Positions 24,601-33,555 of a stretch of DNA of 64,000 bases are shown piece after piece. Each line of letters starts with the position of its first letter. The first letter of the stretch is position 1. Below the pieces are notes generated by a model. The model did no database searches, had not been told where the DNA came from, and worked only from the letters and a program-made list of their open reading frames with translations. Both the position numbers and the translations under genes were made by a program. This stretch comes from Gemmataceae bacterium (GTDB lineage: Bacteria > Planctomycetota > Planctomycetia > Gemmatales > Gemmataceae), in contig JALHPZ010000001.1 in assembly GCA_022842245.1 (NCBI GenBank), positions 292,702 through 356,701 of the forward strand, read 5' to 3'.

Positions 24601-25377
24601 CTTCACCGTCGGCTTGTTGGTGCGGGAGTCGGTGCCGAGGTGGATGTTGCCCGGCTTCAGGTCGCGGTGCACGAGGCCGGCGCGGTGCGCATCGGACAGG
24701 CCCTTCGCAATGCCGAACGCGATCCGCCGCCAGGCATCCAGCGCCATCGGCTTGGGTTTCTGGTCCAAGGTCACGCCGACGAGCATCTCCATAGTTAGGT
24801 ACGGTACGTCGTTCCACACGCCGCAGTCGTACACCTCCGCGACGTGTGGCGAGCGCACCTTCACCGTCGCCTGCGCCTCTTGCAGGAACCGCTCGCGCAG
24901 ACCCTCGTCCCCGGCGTATTGCGGCAGGATGATCTTGAGTGCCACCGTCCGGTCGAGCGTCGTATCGACGGCGTGGAAGACCATCCCCATGCCGCCCTGA
25001 CCGAGTTTGCGGACGATCCGGTACCGGTCGAACAATCCCAGATCGGACGGGTGAGCCGGGTCCGGTGGATCGAGGAAATCCAAATCGTCGGCCGGTGCGG
25101 CGTTCGACTTCGACGCCGGGGCGATCGAGGGCGGCTTCGCCGGCTGGCGAAGGATCGCGTCCACAACGGACGCGTTGACCGAACGACCGGCGACGGACTG
25201 GGCGATGCGCACGTCCGAGAAGCGGGTTTCGGTCTTGAGCATGACTTCCGCGCGCTGCCGGCACGGCGCGCAGTCCCGCACATGGTCGCGCGTCGCACCG
25301 GCGTCGCCCCCGCGATACGCCTCGGCCAGGCACCGGCGCAGGGCATCGTCGGACGGGCAGGGGGTTTTCGAGTTCAT
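21670..25377 (-). CDS. zinc-finger / Ser-Thr protein kinase / large extracytoplasmic domain protein
   Basis: A 1235-residue membrane kinase. Residues 1-45 hold an anti-sigma-like zinc finger (H32-x3-C36-x2-C39). The kinase domain is at about 117-380: LGQGGMGMVF loop (125-134), catalytic Lys148, HRDLKPGN (237-244) and DFG (262-264), all intact. A Pro/Arg-rich linker leads to one membrane helix (451-475). The remaining ~760 residues are extracytoplasmic, beta-rich, with repeated stretches about 'GDLVEVDAIVEE' and 'GDRVIVLATRS' suggestive of tandem OB-like modules. Likely senses an envelope signal and phosphorylates cytosolic targets. The ATG is the family-like start; the frame is open 17 codons upstream. 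Downstream of the PQQ-propeller gene in the same direction. Confidence 0.88.
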   Translation of the reverse strand: MNSKTPCPSDDALRRCLAEAYRGGDAGATRDHVRDCAPCRQRAEVMLKTETRFSDVRIAQSVAGRSVNASVVDAILRQPAKPPSIAPASKSNAAPADDLDFLDPPDPAHPSDLGLFDRYRIVRKLGQGGMGMVFHAVDTTLDRTVALKIILPQYAGDEGLRERFLQEAQATVKVRSPHVAEVYDCGVWNDVPYLTMEMLVGVTLDQKPKPMALDAWRRIAFGIAKGLSDAHRAGLVHRDLKPGNIHLGTDSRTNKPTVKIIDFGLARPVDRKVEMTKSGVMLGTPAYMSLEQARGEKVDHRTDLYSLGVILYQLATGKLPYSNTSNVMAILAELATAAPLPSVALGAPDLPPSLVELVDRLLAKDASLRPASADEVMRALKASLNADASASAAEAIAVEAAPVLARALPSRAEDATVPPRAERTLVEPIVQPPRDRRSRRRREAKPRRSSWLLPALVTGFGTAAILAVAFASGAFSPRTNGSAANDDRNPGSVSLRGVDPAAPGRLATPPVEWAKLPNLAEAAPRWQPVDRDMAGRIRTAREAAIKDLPLFQSKSLGEYMLGQMMRSAMAGSIPSGLFPPSSDPNGAPATLTVPKKFLLAGDLVGVRTHEDKTWVILAGSVPGPMSFGRSVGCLVEFPSTSLTAAMMDYRIGDRVIVLATRSPREELQAMVSPQAPAAIRELMLETRFAMTTVGSPQPYWGFRGEGIEKSGQTGTWIDGSLGRVEIPSNDEELRRSPTFMIRNPAAANGTRGRVAGAFRWMGKSASGVSFTMQLGGTAEGAAQLNCHMTGASLEEFIDYAAGDTVEAEVAISPPPPAPHAMPMFGPGPSPRAEGFSLDVAMQADCLRVRKVGKPETTIVQFGERRSNMPRNNATPDTVYANPDRHIGAEVSWTGPLKKLRVIGDGTHVLVGVSGSVAGLTAFEARVAGKAFVDELADFVPQEESSAKADTVIVTGVVESPVPGADRFDTNVPLVRLDRIERPGDPDAAAVSGRKRDPKSFRIANALDEFTKLFRNPPPVGTAVRFEARYSSFSSYDLTLSLNPPQKNHSGSARVKLTGASDALLKDYKSGDLVEVDAIVEETGNGSNRPKLRGKSVVRKANARSLVTEAGRAIPPLDFSATEKLWRDVRYTSNPNATDPLRGGGIYEGYAALEGRLKIDLKNGFFTYGELDLYCPDTPANRKSLDALKVGDELLFEAKAVTPPKGRASSSYRQLDADWIAPIGDPAKKIEFKPKP

Positions 25378-25383
25378 GGAGAG

Positions 25384-25398
25384 GATTCCGCGGGAATC
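25384..25398 (-). promoter_or_regulatory. small hairpin over the kinase ribosome-binding site
   Basis: GATTCC and GGAATC form a 6-bp stem with a 3-base loop, ending 7 bases before the kinase ATG and including the only GGAA that could serve as ribosome-binding site. It could reduce translation of the kinase; it may also be chance. Confidence 0.25.
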
Positions 25399-25476
25399 GT
25401 CCCTCACTCTACGCGGAAGCGGCAACAATCTGTCGCAAAAAAATGGATTGGCGGTCGATTCGAGCCGGTCGCGGAC

Positions 25477-26877
25477 TTACCGGCCCAGACAGACCACGCA
25501 CGTCGGCTTGCGGGCGAAAGGGCCTTCGAGGTTGCAGGTGGCGACGACGAGCTTGCCGCCGACCACGATCGGGCCGCCATAGACCATGCCGGGCGACGCC
25601 GTCGCCGGGTCGGTGCCGAGATCGACGATTGCTTTCCCATTGCCGGTCTTCAGGTCGATCGCGTGGATCGCGCCCTTGAGGTCGCCGACGTACACGACTC
25701 CCCCGGCGATCGCGGGCGGGGCGAACACCGGGGTCTTCGCATCGTAGATCCAGCGGCGCTCCCCGTCGGCGAGAGCGAAGGCGCGCACCTTGCCGTCGGT
25801 CGCGGTGCAGATGGCGAGGTCGCCCGTGAGGGCCGCGCAGCTCGCGAGGCCGGCGGGCGCGTCCTTCCGCCACTTCTCCTCGCCGGTCTTCAGGTCAAAG
25901 GCGGAGAGTTCGCCCTTCGCCCCTTTGAGCTGCGCGTAGTAGTAGCCGACGGAACTGCCGGCGACGACGACGGTGTCGCCGAGGACCGACGCGCCGCCCC
26001 ACGGGTTAAAGCGCAGCGGCTTCGTCCAGACCGTCTCGCCCGTCGCCGCGTCGAGGCAGTAGATCGCCCGCTCGCCGACCTTCTCGGCATCAAGGAACGA
26101 CGTGCAGACGAGTACGCGGTCACCGACGACGTTGACGGGGGCGTCGACGTGCCACTTCTTCTCCCCCTTCCGCCAGACGATTTTCGGCGTCGGCTTCGGC
26201 AGTTCGTCCTCGCTCGGCGGAATGGCCAGGCTCGGGTCCTTCTTCTTTTCGGCGTCGTACTTGGCGAGGAGATCCTTCCACTTCGCCTCTTGCAGCTTCG
26301 GCAGGTCCGCGGCCGCGACCGGTTTGCCATCGAGCGTCAGCGATGTCGGATCGACACGGAAGGCTCCGGCCGCGCCGCCGCCCATGTACACGTGGCCGTT
26401 CGCGATGGTCGGCGCGCCCTCGAGGTGGATGAGTTCGCCAGGCAGCGGCAGTTGCCAGAGCGGCAGGCCGGTGTCGGCGGCGAGGCCGTGCAGCGTGCCG
26501 CCGGCGTCCTGGTGCATGCCGTCGCCGAAGACGAGGAGGTTCCCCGCCTGCGAGGGCGATGACACCGACGCGAGCCGGAGGTACGGCACGGCCTTGGTCC
26601 AGACCGCCTTCGGTTCGCCGGCGGACGCGAGCGGGTAAACGCCAAGCCGGGGCTGGTTGAACGCGCCGAGCCGCGAGAGGTAGACGCCGTCGCCGACCGG
26701 CACGGGCGAGGCGACGAACTGATCGTTCGCCTTGATGGCCCAGAGGATTTTCGGCGAATCGGGAACGGCGACGCCGTCGGCGTTGCCGGTGCGGGCCGGA
26801 TTGCCGCGGTAGGTCGCCCACGGCTCGGCGGCGACAATGTTGGAAACGAACACGAGACAAAACAAGACCGTGCGCAT
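25477..26877 (-). CDS. secreted PQQ-binding-like beta-propeller protein
   Basis: A 466-residue exported protein (signal peptide MRTVLFCLVFVSNIVAAEP). It opens with the typical WATYRGNPARTGNADG motif and contains repeated propeller blades with tryptophan-docking sequences: 'YCLDAATGETVWTKPL', 'SAFDLKTGEEKWRKDA', 'FALADGERRWIYDA' and 'HAIDLKTGNGKAIVD'. A Lys/Asp/Glu-rich insert lies near 195-240. No catalytic dehydrogenase residues are evident, so it is probably a structural or assembly protein like the BamB-type propellers common in planctomycetes. It follows the FG-GAP gene by 18 bases, so the two are probably co-transcribed. Confidence 0.88.
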   Translation of the reverse strand: MRTVLFCLVFVSNIVAAEPWATYRGNPARTGNADGVAVPDSPKILWAIKANDQFVASPVPVGDGVYLSRLGAFNQPRLGVYPLASAGEPKAVWTKAVPYLRLASVSSPSQAGNLLVFGDGMHQDAGGTLHGLAADTGLPLWQLPLPGELIHLEGAPTIANGHVYMGGGAAGAFRVDPTSLTLDGKPVAAADLPKLQEAKWKDLLAKYDAEKKKDPSLAIPPSEDELPKPTPKIVWRKGEKKWHVDAPVNVVGDRVLVCTSFLDAEKVGERAIYCLDAATGETVWTKPLRFNPWGGASVLGDTVVVAGSSVGYYYAQLKGAKGELSAFDLKTGEEKWRKDAPAGLASCAALTGDLAICTATDGKVRAFALADGERRWIYDAKTPVFAPPAIAGGVVYVGDLKGAIHAIDLKTGNGKAIVDLGTDPATASPGMVYGGPIVVGGKLVVATCNLEGPFARKPTCVVCLGR

Positions 26878-26895
26878 GATCGAAACCGTTGCGTG

Positions 26896-29286
26896 TTACG
26901 GGAGTTTCACGTTCATCGGCGCCGCCGTCACCGTCACATCTTTGACGATCGCGGCCGCGCTGCCATTCCGCACTTCGACCTTGTACGCCCCCGGCGCGAG
27001 CGCGAAGCGCGGGGCCAGCCCCGACTGCCCGCCGCGGCCGTCGGCACCGGTCACGGTCGCGCCGGCGATGCGCTTCCCATCTGCCAAAACAGTCACGCGC
27101 CCGCCGACCGGCACGCCGGCGAGCGTCACGGGCGTCTTCTTCGCGTCCGCCGCCGCGCCGAACAGCACGGCCGAGTCCTGACCCTCGTTCGCGAGGATCA
27201 GGTCGAGCCGGCCGTCGCCGTTCAGGTCCGCGAGGCAGGCCGCCTGCGAGTTGAAGATCTTTTGGTTCAGACCGAGCGCCGCCGACTGCTCGGCGAAAGC
27301 ACCATCGCCCGTATTCCGAAAGAAGAGGTTCGGCCCACGCAATCGCGTCACGATGAGATCGGGGTGGCCGTCGTTGTCGAAGTCGCCCCACGCCGCGCCG
27401 ACTGCGCCGGGGATCGGTTTGGCGAGATCGCCGCCCGGCACTTCGGCGAAGTTTCCGTTGCCCGTGTTCCGGTACAGCTTGCAGGCACCGCCCGATTGTG
27501 GAACGAACAAATCGATCCGGCCGTCGCCGTCGAAATCCTCCGCTGCCGGTCCGACCTTGCCCACGAAGTTCAGCCCCGAATTGGGCTTCGCTTCGAATCG
27601 GCCGCCGCGGTTCACGAACAGCGTGCTCCCGTGCAGGAAGTCGGGCAGCGCTTCGCCGGCGAAGTTGGCGACGGTCAGCGCGTCGGCCTTGAGTTCGACG
27701 CCGTCGAGCCCGTACTTCGCCGTGACATCCTCGAAAAGGGACTTGTTCCCCGCGCCGCCGAGTCGGAAGTAGAAAGCCGATTCGCCCTCGGCATGGACGA
27801 GTTTCATCACGAGCCGGTTCTTGCCGGCCTTCAGTTTCAGCGTCAGGTTCACCTGATCGGCGGCCGCCGGACGCGGTGCGTTGTCGCTGTGGATCCGTTC
27901 GCCATTCAGATACACCGAGAGCGAATCGCGGGCACCGAACGACACCGGGATGTCGGCGGCCGTGGGCAGCTCGATCTCGCGATGGAGGTAGATCGCGCAG
28001 TTCGCGCCAAACGGCGCGAGACTCGTCACGCTGCCGTCGGTCGAGTCGAGTTTCGTCCACTTCACCTCCATGTCCCGCTTGCCCTTGTACGCCTTGTTCG
28101 GATCGAAGGCGTCCGCCTCGGGGCCGAACGCAGTCGCGTAATTCTTTTGCGGCGTGTCCATTACGCGGAAGGGGCCGATGGCGTGCCAGTCGCCGAGCTT
28201 CGGTGTGGGTAGCTTCGCCGTGGCGTCCTGCCCGCGCAGGTTGCGATAGAGCCGCAGGCCGTGGAAGCCGTTGGCGAGGAGAATATCGGGGTGGCCGTCG
28301 CCGTCGGCGTCGATCCACGCGGCGGCGGTGAGGTTGTAGCACGGCTCGGCAGGGAAGAGCTTCGAGTCGTCGCGGAACTGGCCCTTGCCGAGGTTTGTGA
28401 ACAGCCGCGGCCCCGTCGGCGTGGCGACGAGCGCGTCGGGCATACCGTCGCCGTTCGCGTCGGCCCAGACGACCGATCTCGCCCCCGTGACAAGGCCGAG
28501 CGACGATTCCGAGAAGCCGTCGCCGTTGTTCTGAAGAAGCATCACGCGGTTCGCGCCGACGAGTACGATGTCGAGTTTGCCGTCGCCGTCGAAGTCGATC
28601 GCGGAGGCGGCGCGCGTGTCGGCGCCGGTGGAGCCGAGCATGCCGAGACGGTCGAATCCGGGCATGCCGGCGAGGCGGCGGATGTCGTCGCCGCCCCAGC
28701 CGACGAAATCGCGCTTCGGGTTGTAGTCCTGCAATTTCAGGCTCGCCCGCAGCCGCTGCACCTTCGCGGTCTTCTTGTGCAGGGCCTCCTTGTCGCCATC
28801 CACCATGCACGGCACGATCACTTCCTTGCCGTCGACGATCTCCTTCACGATGTCGCCCAGCTTTTCGACCTTGCCGGAGTAGCTACGGAGCAGGAACGGC
28901 TCGCCGTGGGACATGCCCCACCATTCGCCCTGCGGGTAGGCCTGGTAGTAGCTGGTGCCGAAGTAGGTTTCGCTGGCGCCGCCGTTGTGCAGGAAGACCG
29001 CCGTCTTGCCAACCTCGGCCCAGTTCATGATCTCCTGCCACTCGCCGGGCCGCAGTCCGCCGAAGCCGATGTTGTGCTTGATCTCGTCCTGCGGGTGCTT
29101 CCCCTTATCGTCGCGGACCTTCTTGTAGATGATCAGGTTCTTCTGCTTGTCCACTTTCGTCACCACCATCGTGACGACGTTCGTGGACTGCGCGATCATG
29201 GCGCCGAGCGATAGCGGTGCCTCGACATAGGCCGACGTATTTGCGGTCAGGAGAAGAACGGCGAGCAAGGCAACGGCGCGGCGCAT
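26896..29286 (-). CDS. secreted FG-GAP/VCBS-repeat protein
   Basis: A 796-residue exported protein (signal peptide about 1-19). The N-terminal ~200 residues form an unassigned domain. From about 220 on there are FG-GAP/VCBS-type repeats, each with a calcium-binding loop: DFDGDGKLD, DANGDGMPD, DADGDGHPD, DFDGDGRID, DFDNDGHPD and DLNGDGRLD. A jelly-roll-like insert splits them near 350-490. These repeats usually build a beta-propeller of the integrin-alpha type. Likely an extracellular or periplasmic adhesion or binding protein. First gene of a minus-strand run with the PQQ propeller and the membrane kinase. Confidence 0.87.
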   Translation of the reverse strand: MRRAVALLAVLLLTANTSAYVEAPLSLGAMIAQSTNVVTMVVTKVDKQKNLIIYKKVRDDKGKHPQDEIKHNIGFGGLRPGEWQEIMNWAEVGKTAVFLHNGGASETYFGTSYYQAYPQGEWWGMSHGEPFLLRSYSGKVEKLGDIVKEIVDGKEVIVPCMVDGDKEALHKKTAKVQRLRASLKLQDYNPKRDFVGWGGDDIRRLAGMPGFDRLGMLGSTGADTRAASAIDFDGDGKLDIVLVGANRVMLLQNNGDGFSESSLGLVTGARSVVWADANGDGMPDALVATPTGPRLFTNLGKGQFRDDSKLFPAEPCYNLTAAAWIDADGDGHPDILLANGFHGLRLYRNLRGQDATAKLPTPKLGDWHAIGPFRVMDTPQKNYATAFGPEADAFDPNKAYKGKRDMEVKWTKLDSTDGSVTSLAPFGANCAIYLHREIELPTAADIPVSFGARDSLSVYLNGERIHSDNAPRPAAADQVNLTLKLKAGKNRLVMKLVHAEGESAFYFRLGGAGNKSLFEDVTAKYGLDGVELKADALTVANFAGEALPDFLHGSTLFVNRGGRFEAKPNSGLNFVGKVGPAAEDFDGDGRIDLFVPQSGGACKLYRNTGNGNFAEVPGGDLAKPIPGAVGAAWGDFDNDGHPDLIVTRLRGPNLFFRNTGDGAFAEQSAALGLNQKIFNSQAACLADLNGDGRLDLILANEGQDSAVLFGAAADAKKTPVTLAGVPVGGRVTVLADGKRIAGATVTGADGRGGQSGLAPRFALAPGAYKVEVRNGSAAAIVKDVTVTAAPMNVKLP

Positions 29287-29383
29287 TTGGGAGCCCTCCC
29301 ACGATTCGATGCGGTCCAGTATCCGGGAAACGGGACGCGGAAGCCAGCGCCGAGTTCCATCGTGAAGGTACTAAAACGTCCGC

Positions 29384-30211
29384 ATGGCTTCCTTCGAACT
29401 GCGAACCTTCTCCGCGACCGACGGCTATCGGTTCTACTACCGCCACTATCCCGCCGCCGGTCGGCCGCGCGGGCGGATCGTGTTCCTGCACGGCATCCGC
29501 AGCCACGGCGGTTGGTACGGCCGCTCGTGCGAACAGTTCGCCGCCGCCGGGTACGATGTCGTCTTCCTCGACCGCCGCGGTTCCGGTCTGAACACCGCGC
29601 ACCGCGGCGATATGCCGAACTTCCGCCGCCTGCTCGACGATGTCGCCGAGTTCCTGCTCGACCTCCGGCGCACGCAGCCGTGGCTGCCGATCCACCTTGC
29701 GGGGATCTCGTGGGGCGGCAAGCTCGCCGTCGGGCTGCCGTACCGCAAGCCGGGCCTCGTGAGTTCGCTCGTGCTGCTCTGCCCCGGATTGTGCCCGAAA
29801 GTCGGCCCATCGCTCGGCCAGCGCATCGCCATCGGCCGGGCGCGCGTCCGCAATCCGTCAAAACTGTTCCCGATCCCGCTGAGCGAGCCGGAGCTGTTCA
29901 CCGGTTCGCCGGAATGGCAGAAGTTCATCGACGCGAACCCGCACGACCTGCGGCAGGCGACGGCGCGGTTCCTCTTCGGCAGCACCTCGCTCGACATCTA
30001 CCTAAGGCGTGCGGCGAAGCGGGTCGCCGTTCCGTCCCTCCTCCTGCTCGCGGAGCACGACCAGATCATCGACAATGCGCGGACGAAGGAGTTCGTACAG
30101 GTGTTTCCAACACCCCCGAAGATCCTCGACTACGCCGGGGCGCACCACACGCTGGAATTCGAAACGAATACGCCATTCGTGGCGGACATCCTGGCGTGGC
30201 TTGCCGATTGA
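29384..30211 (+). CDS. alpha/beta hydrolase (monoacylglycerol-lipase-like)
   Basis: A 275-residue cytosolic serine hydrolase. The oxyanion strand is IVFLHGIRSHGG (32-43), the nucleophile is Ser109 in GISWGG, the acid is probably in LAEHDQIID near 226-234 and the catalytic His in AGAHHTLEF near 253-261. The layout fits the lysophospholipase/monoacylglycerol lipase group. It lies 67 bases upstream of the cytochrome-like gene and points the same way. Ribosome-binding site is weak. Substrate unknown, probably a lipid ester. Confidence 0.84.
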   Translation: MASFELRTFSATDGYRFYYRHYPAAGRPRGRIVFLHGIRSHGGWYGRSCEQFAAAGYDVVFLDRRGSGLNTAHRGDMPNFRRLLDDVAEFLLDLRRTQPWLPIHLAGISWGGKLAVGLPYRKPGLVSSLVLLCPGLCPKVGPSLGQRIAIGRARVRNPSKLFPIPLSEPELFTGSPEWQKFIDANPHDLRQATARFLFGSTSLDIYLRRAAKRVAVPSLLLLAEHDQIIDNARTKEFVQVFPTPPKILDYAGAHHTLEFETNTPFVADILAWLAD

Positions 30212-30278
30212 GGCACTTTTCGTTTTCCCCGGCAGCCGGGTGCGGTACACTCGAGGATCTCCCCCGGACGTGCGTTCC

Positions 30279-32660
30279 ATGCTTCGCCTCGGATTCGTTT
30301 TTTTTCTGCTCGCCACTCCACCCGTTTTTGGGGCCGATCGAACCTTCGACGCCGCTGCGAAGCCGTTCCTCGCGAACCACTGCGCGGACTGCCACGACGG
30401 CGACGAGCCGAAGGGCGGCTTCCGAATTGCCTCGCTGACGAACGATCTGTCCGGTGCCGCGGCACGCGCCGCGTGGGCGCTGGCGCGGGAGAAGATCGAG
30501 ACCGGCGCAATGCCCCCGAAGGGCAAGCCCCGACCGGCCGCGATGGCGACGAAGGCGCTCACGGAATGGCTCGCGGCCGCCGAGGCGGACCGCCGGGCGA
30601 CGCACGGACGCACGGCGCTCCGTCGGCTCAACAAGGTTGAATTCGAGAACACGATCCGCGACCTGCTTGGCATCACGATCGACCTGCAGGAACTCCTCCC
30701 ACCCGACGCCGCCGCCGACGGATTCGACACCGCAGCCGCGGCGCATCACGTCTCGCCGTTCCTGCTGGAAAAGTATCTGGAGGCCGTGGATCGCTCACTC
30801 GACCGCGCCATCGCCAACGGCCCGCGACCGCCGCTCGTGAAGAAGCGCTATTCGCTCGCCGACGAGCGCATCGTCAAGGTGTCCACGGAGAGCGTGTACC
30901 GGAAGCGCGAGGCGGACCTCGTGATGTTTAGTTCGTCGCCGTGGAATTCCATCACGGTCGGGCAGTTCTACCCGCCGGACCGGGGGCGGTACCGCATCCG
31001 CATTTCGGCGTCGGCGGTGCAGAGCGGCGGAAAGCCGGTGTCGTACCGCATGGACGCCGGGCCGATGCTGATGGCGACGAAGAACCACCTTGTGGATTAC
31101 TTCGACGCGAAGCCGGACGAGCCGACCGTGGTGGAGTTCGAGGACTTCTTCGAGGCGCGGGACCACATCCGCATCCATCCGTACGGATTGGCGAACGCGC
31201 AGACGGTGACGAAGACGGGCGCCGCGACGTACGCGGGGCCGGGCCTGGCGGTGCAGTGGGTCGAGGTGGAGGGGCCGCTGTACGACGCGTGGCCGCCGGA
31301 GAGCCATCGGCGCATCTTCGGGGAGATGGCGCAAAAGCCGGCGCCGGTATTCAACAACAGCCGGCGCGTGGAAGTCGTGTCGAGCGATCCGATGGCGGAC
31401 GCCGCTCGCATTTTGAAGTCGTTCGCCCGCCGCGCGTTCCGGCGGCCCGTGACGGACGCGGACCTGAAGTCACCGCTCGACCTCGTGACGGCGAAACTCG
31501 CGGCGAAGCAGTCGTTCGAATCGGCCGTTCGGGTCGGCCTCGCGGCGATCCTCGTGTCGCCGGACTTCCTGTTCCTGCGCGAGAAACCGGGCGTGCTGGA
31601 CGACCACGCGCTCGCGAGCCGGCTGTCGTATTTCCTTTGGAGTTCGATGCCGGATGCCGAGCTGTTCGCCGCGGCCGACGCGGGCCGTTTGACCGGCTCC
31701 GACGGGTTGCGGACGCAGGTCGAGCGGATGCTGAACCACCCCAAGGCCGCGATGTTCGTCGAGCAGTTCGTCGGCCAGTGGCTCGGCCTGCGCGACATCG
31801 ACTTCACCGAACCGAGTTTCCTCCTCTACCCCGAATACGACGCGATGCTCCGCGCCTCGATGGTGCGCGAAGCGGAACTGTTCTTCCGCGAGATCCTGAA
31901 GCAGGATCTCAGCCTGACGAACTTCGTCGCGTCCGATTTCGCGATGCTCAACGGTCGGCTGGCGAAGCACTACGGCATCAACGGCGTCGACGGCTTTGCC
32001 TTCCGTAAGGTACCGCTCCCGCACGACAGTCATCGTGGCGGCGTCCTCACCATGGCGGCCGTGCTCAAGGTGACGGCCAACGGCACGAGCACATCGCCGG
32101 TCACGCGCGGCGCCTGGGTGCTCGATCGCATCCTCGGCAGTCCGCCGCCGAAGCCCCCCGCCAACGTGGCCGCCATCGAGCCGGACATCCGCGGTGCCAC
32201 GACCATCCGCGAGCAACTCGCCAAACACCGGGACGTACCCTCGTGCGCGAGCTGCCACGTCGCCATCGACCCGCCCGGCTTCGCCCTCGAAAGCTACGAC
32301 GTGATCGGCGGCTGGCGCACGCAGTACCGCACCACCGGCAATGGCGACCGCAAGGAGGTGATCGTCGATGGCCGCCGCATGCCCTACCGCATGGGCCTCA
32401 AGGTCGATCCTTCCGGTGAGTTGGCCAATGGAGCGAAGTTCGCCGACATCGACGAATTCAAGGCCCTGCTGCTGAAGGACAAGGACCGACTCGCCCGCGC
32501 GCTCGCGGTCAAGCTGCTGACCTACGCCACCGGTGCCGCGCCGGACGCGAACGACCGGATGGAAATCGCTAGCCTCGTGGCTCGCGTGAAGGCGAAAAAT
32601 CATGGCTTCCGTTCGCTCGTCCATGAAGTGGTGCAAAGCGATCTGTTCCGCCGGAAGTGA
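30279..32660 (+). CDS. secreted DUF1587/1592/1588/1585 cytochrome-like protein
   Basis: A 793-residue exported planctomycete cytochrome-like protein. Signal peptide at 1-18; a haem-binding CADCH at 35-39 in a short cytochrome c module; then DUF1587 near 115-180 (LRRLNKVEFENTIRDLLGI), a beta-rich carbohydrate-binding-like region, DUF1595 near 370-430, DUF1592 near 440-560 (LASRLSYFLWSSMPD), DUF1588 near 590-690 with a second haem motif CASCH at 656-660, and DUF1585 at the end. Probably donates or accepts electrons during oxidative attack on extracellular polymers. Followed after 4 bases by a secreted jelly-roll-like protein, so clearly an operon. Confidence 0.88.
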   Translation: MLRLGFVFFLLATPPVFGADRTFDAAAKPFLANHCADCHDGDEPKGGFRIASLTNDLSGAAARAAWALAREKIETGAMPPKGKPRPAAMATKALTEWLAAAEADRRATHGRTALRRLNKVEFENTIRDLLGITIDLQELLPPDAAADGFDTAAAAHHVSPFLLEKYLEAVDRSLDRAIANGPRPPLVKKRYSLADERIVKVSTESVYRKREADLVMFSSSPWNSITVGQFYPPDRGRYRIRISASAVQSGGKPVSYRMDAGPMLMATKNHLVDYFDAKPDEPTVVEFEDFFEARDHIRIHPYGLANAQTVTKTGAATYAGPGLAVQWVEVEGPLYDAWPPESHRRIFGEMAQKPAPVFNNSRRVEVVSSDPMADAARILKSFARRAFRRPVTDADLKSPLDLVTAKLAAKQSFESAVRVGLAAILVSPDFLFLREKPGVLDDHALASRLSYFLWSSMPDAELFAAADAGRLTGSDGLRTQVERMLNHPKAAMFVEQFVGQWLGLRDIDFTEPSFLLYPEYDAMLRASMVREAELFFREILKQDLSLTNFVASDFAMLNGRLAKHYGINGVDGFAFRKVPLPHDSHRGGVLTMAAVLKVTANGTSTSPVTRGAWVLDRILGSPPPKPPANVAAIEPDIRGATTIREQLAKHRDVPSCASCHVAIDPPGFALESYDVIGGWRTQYRTTGNGDRKEVIVDGRRMPYRMGLKVDPSGELANGAKFADIDEFKALLLKDKDRLARALAVKLLTYATGAAPDANDRMEIASLVARVKAKNHGFRSLVHEVVQSDLFRRK

Positions 32661-32664
32661 CCGC

Positions 32665-33546
32665 ATGAAATCATTCACCATTCTCTTGCTTCTGTGCGGC
32701 GCGGCCTTCGCGCAAGACCGCGGCCTCGCGATGAAGTACCCTGCCGACGCCGGGATCGCGAAGGACCCGGCCGTGCTGTTCCACGACGATTTCGAGGCCG
32801 GCGATATCGGCACGAAGTGGGACGAAGTGAAGCGCCGCAAGGCGCGCGGCGCGACGGACGGTACCGACCCTTTTGCCGTCGAATCGGACAAGTCGATCGT
32901 GCGCGGGACGCGCTCGGCGCGCGTTCAACTCCGAAAGGACGGCCACGAGGACGCCACGCTGACGAAGTTCCTCAAACCCGGCCGGGACGAACTCTTCATG
33001 CGGCACTACGTCCGCTATGGCAGCGACTACGGCTACCACGGCCACGGCGGCAGCGGCTTCATGGCCGACGCCGGGAAGGGGAACTTCAAGGGCGCGGGCA
33101 AGGCACCGGACGGCGACAAGCACTTCTGGGCCACGCTCGAACCGATCGGCCCGCGCCAGTGGGACCCGCCCGGTGCGCTCATCTTCTACGCCTACTGGTG
33201 GAAGATGAAGCCCGACGGCCGCGGCAACCACTGGGGCAACTGGTTCCAGCCAACCCCCGACCAGGTGCCGAAGCGCGAGACATGGACGTGTGTTGAATGG
33301 CGCGTGAAGGCGAACGCGGCCGGGAAAGCCGACGGCGAACTGGATTGCTGGATCGACGGCCGGAAATGCGGCGAGTTCCGCAAGATCGAATGGCGCTCCA
33401 CGGACGATCTCAAGATCAACGCCGTGCAGCTTTCGCTCTGGCTCGAACCGGGCGCGTACGCCCGCGCCGGCGGCGGCACCACGCGTACCGTCTGGTACGA
33501 CGATGTCGTCGTCGCCACGAAGTTCATCGGTCCGAAAACTCCCTGA
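32665..33546 (+). CDS. secreted jelly-roll (polysaccharide-lyase-like) protein
   Basis: A 293-residue exported protein (signal peptide MKSFTILLLLCGAAFA). 'FHDDFEAGDIGTKWDEV' near residues 33-49 and the ending RTVWYDDVVVATKFIG are typical of concanavalin/laminin-type jelly-roll proteins related to polysaccharide lyases. The centre has many aromatic residues and a His/Gly-rich loop (YGYHGHGGSG, about 117-126) that could bind metal or sugar. No proven lyase active site could be identified. It sits between the cytochrome-like gene (4-base gap) and the Gfo/Idh gene (9-base gap), which suggests a glycan-processing unit. Confidence 0.72.
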   Translation: MKSFTILLLLCGAAFAQDRGLAMKYPADAGIAKDPAVLFHDDFEAGDIGTKWDEVKRRKARGATDGTDPFAVESDKSIVRGTRSARVQLRKDGHEDATLTKFLKPGRDELFMRHYVRYGSDYGYHGHGGSGFMADAGKGNFKGAGKAPDGDKHFWATLEPIGPRQWDPPGALIFYAYWWKMKPDGRGNHWGNWFQPTPDQVPKRETWTCVEWRVKANAAGKADGELDCWIDGRKCGEFRKIEWRSTDDLKINAVQLSLWLEPGAYARAGGGTTRTVWYDDVVVATKFIGPKTP

Positions 33547-33555
33547 GGCGTTCCC

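Noticed and set aside
26120-28810. An 896-codon minus-strand frame overlapping the FG-GAP and PQQ genes.
   Set aside because: Arg-rich shadow in another frame of two well-supported genes.
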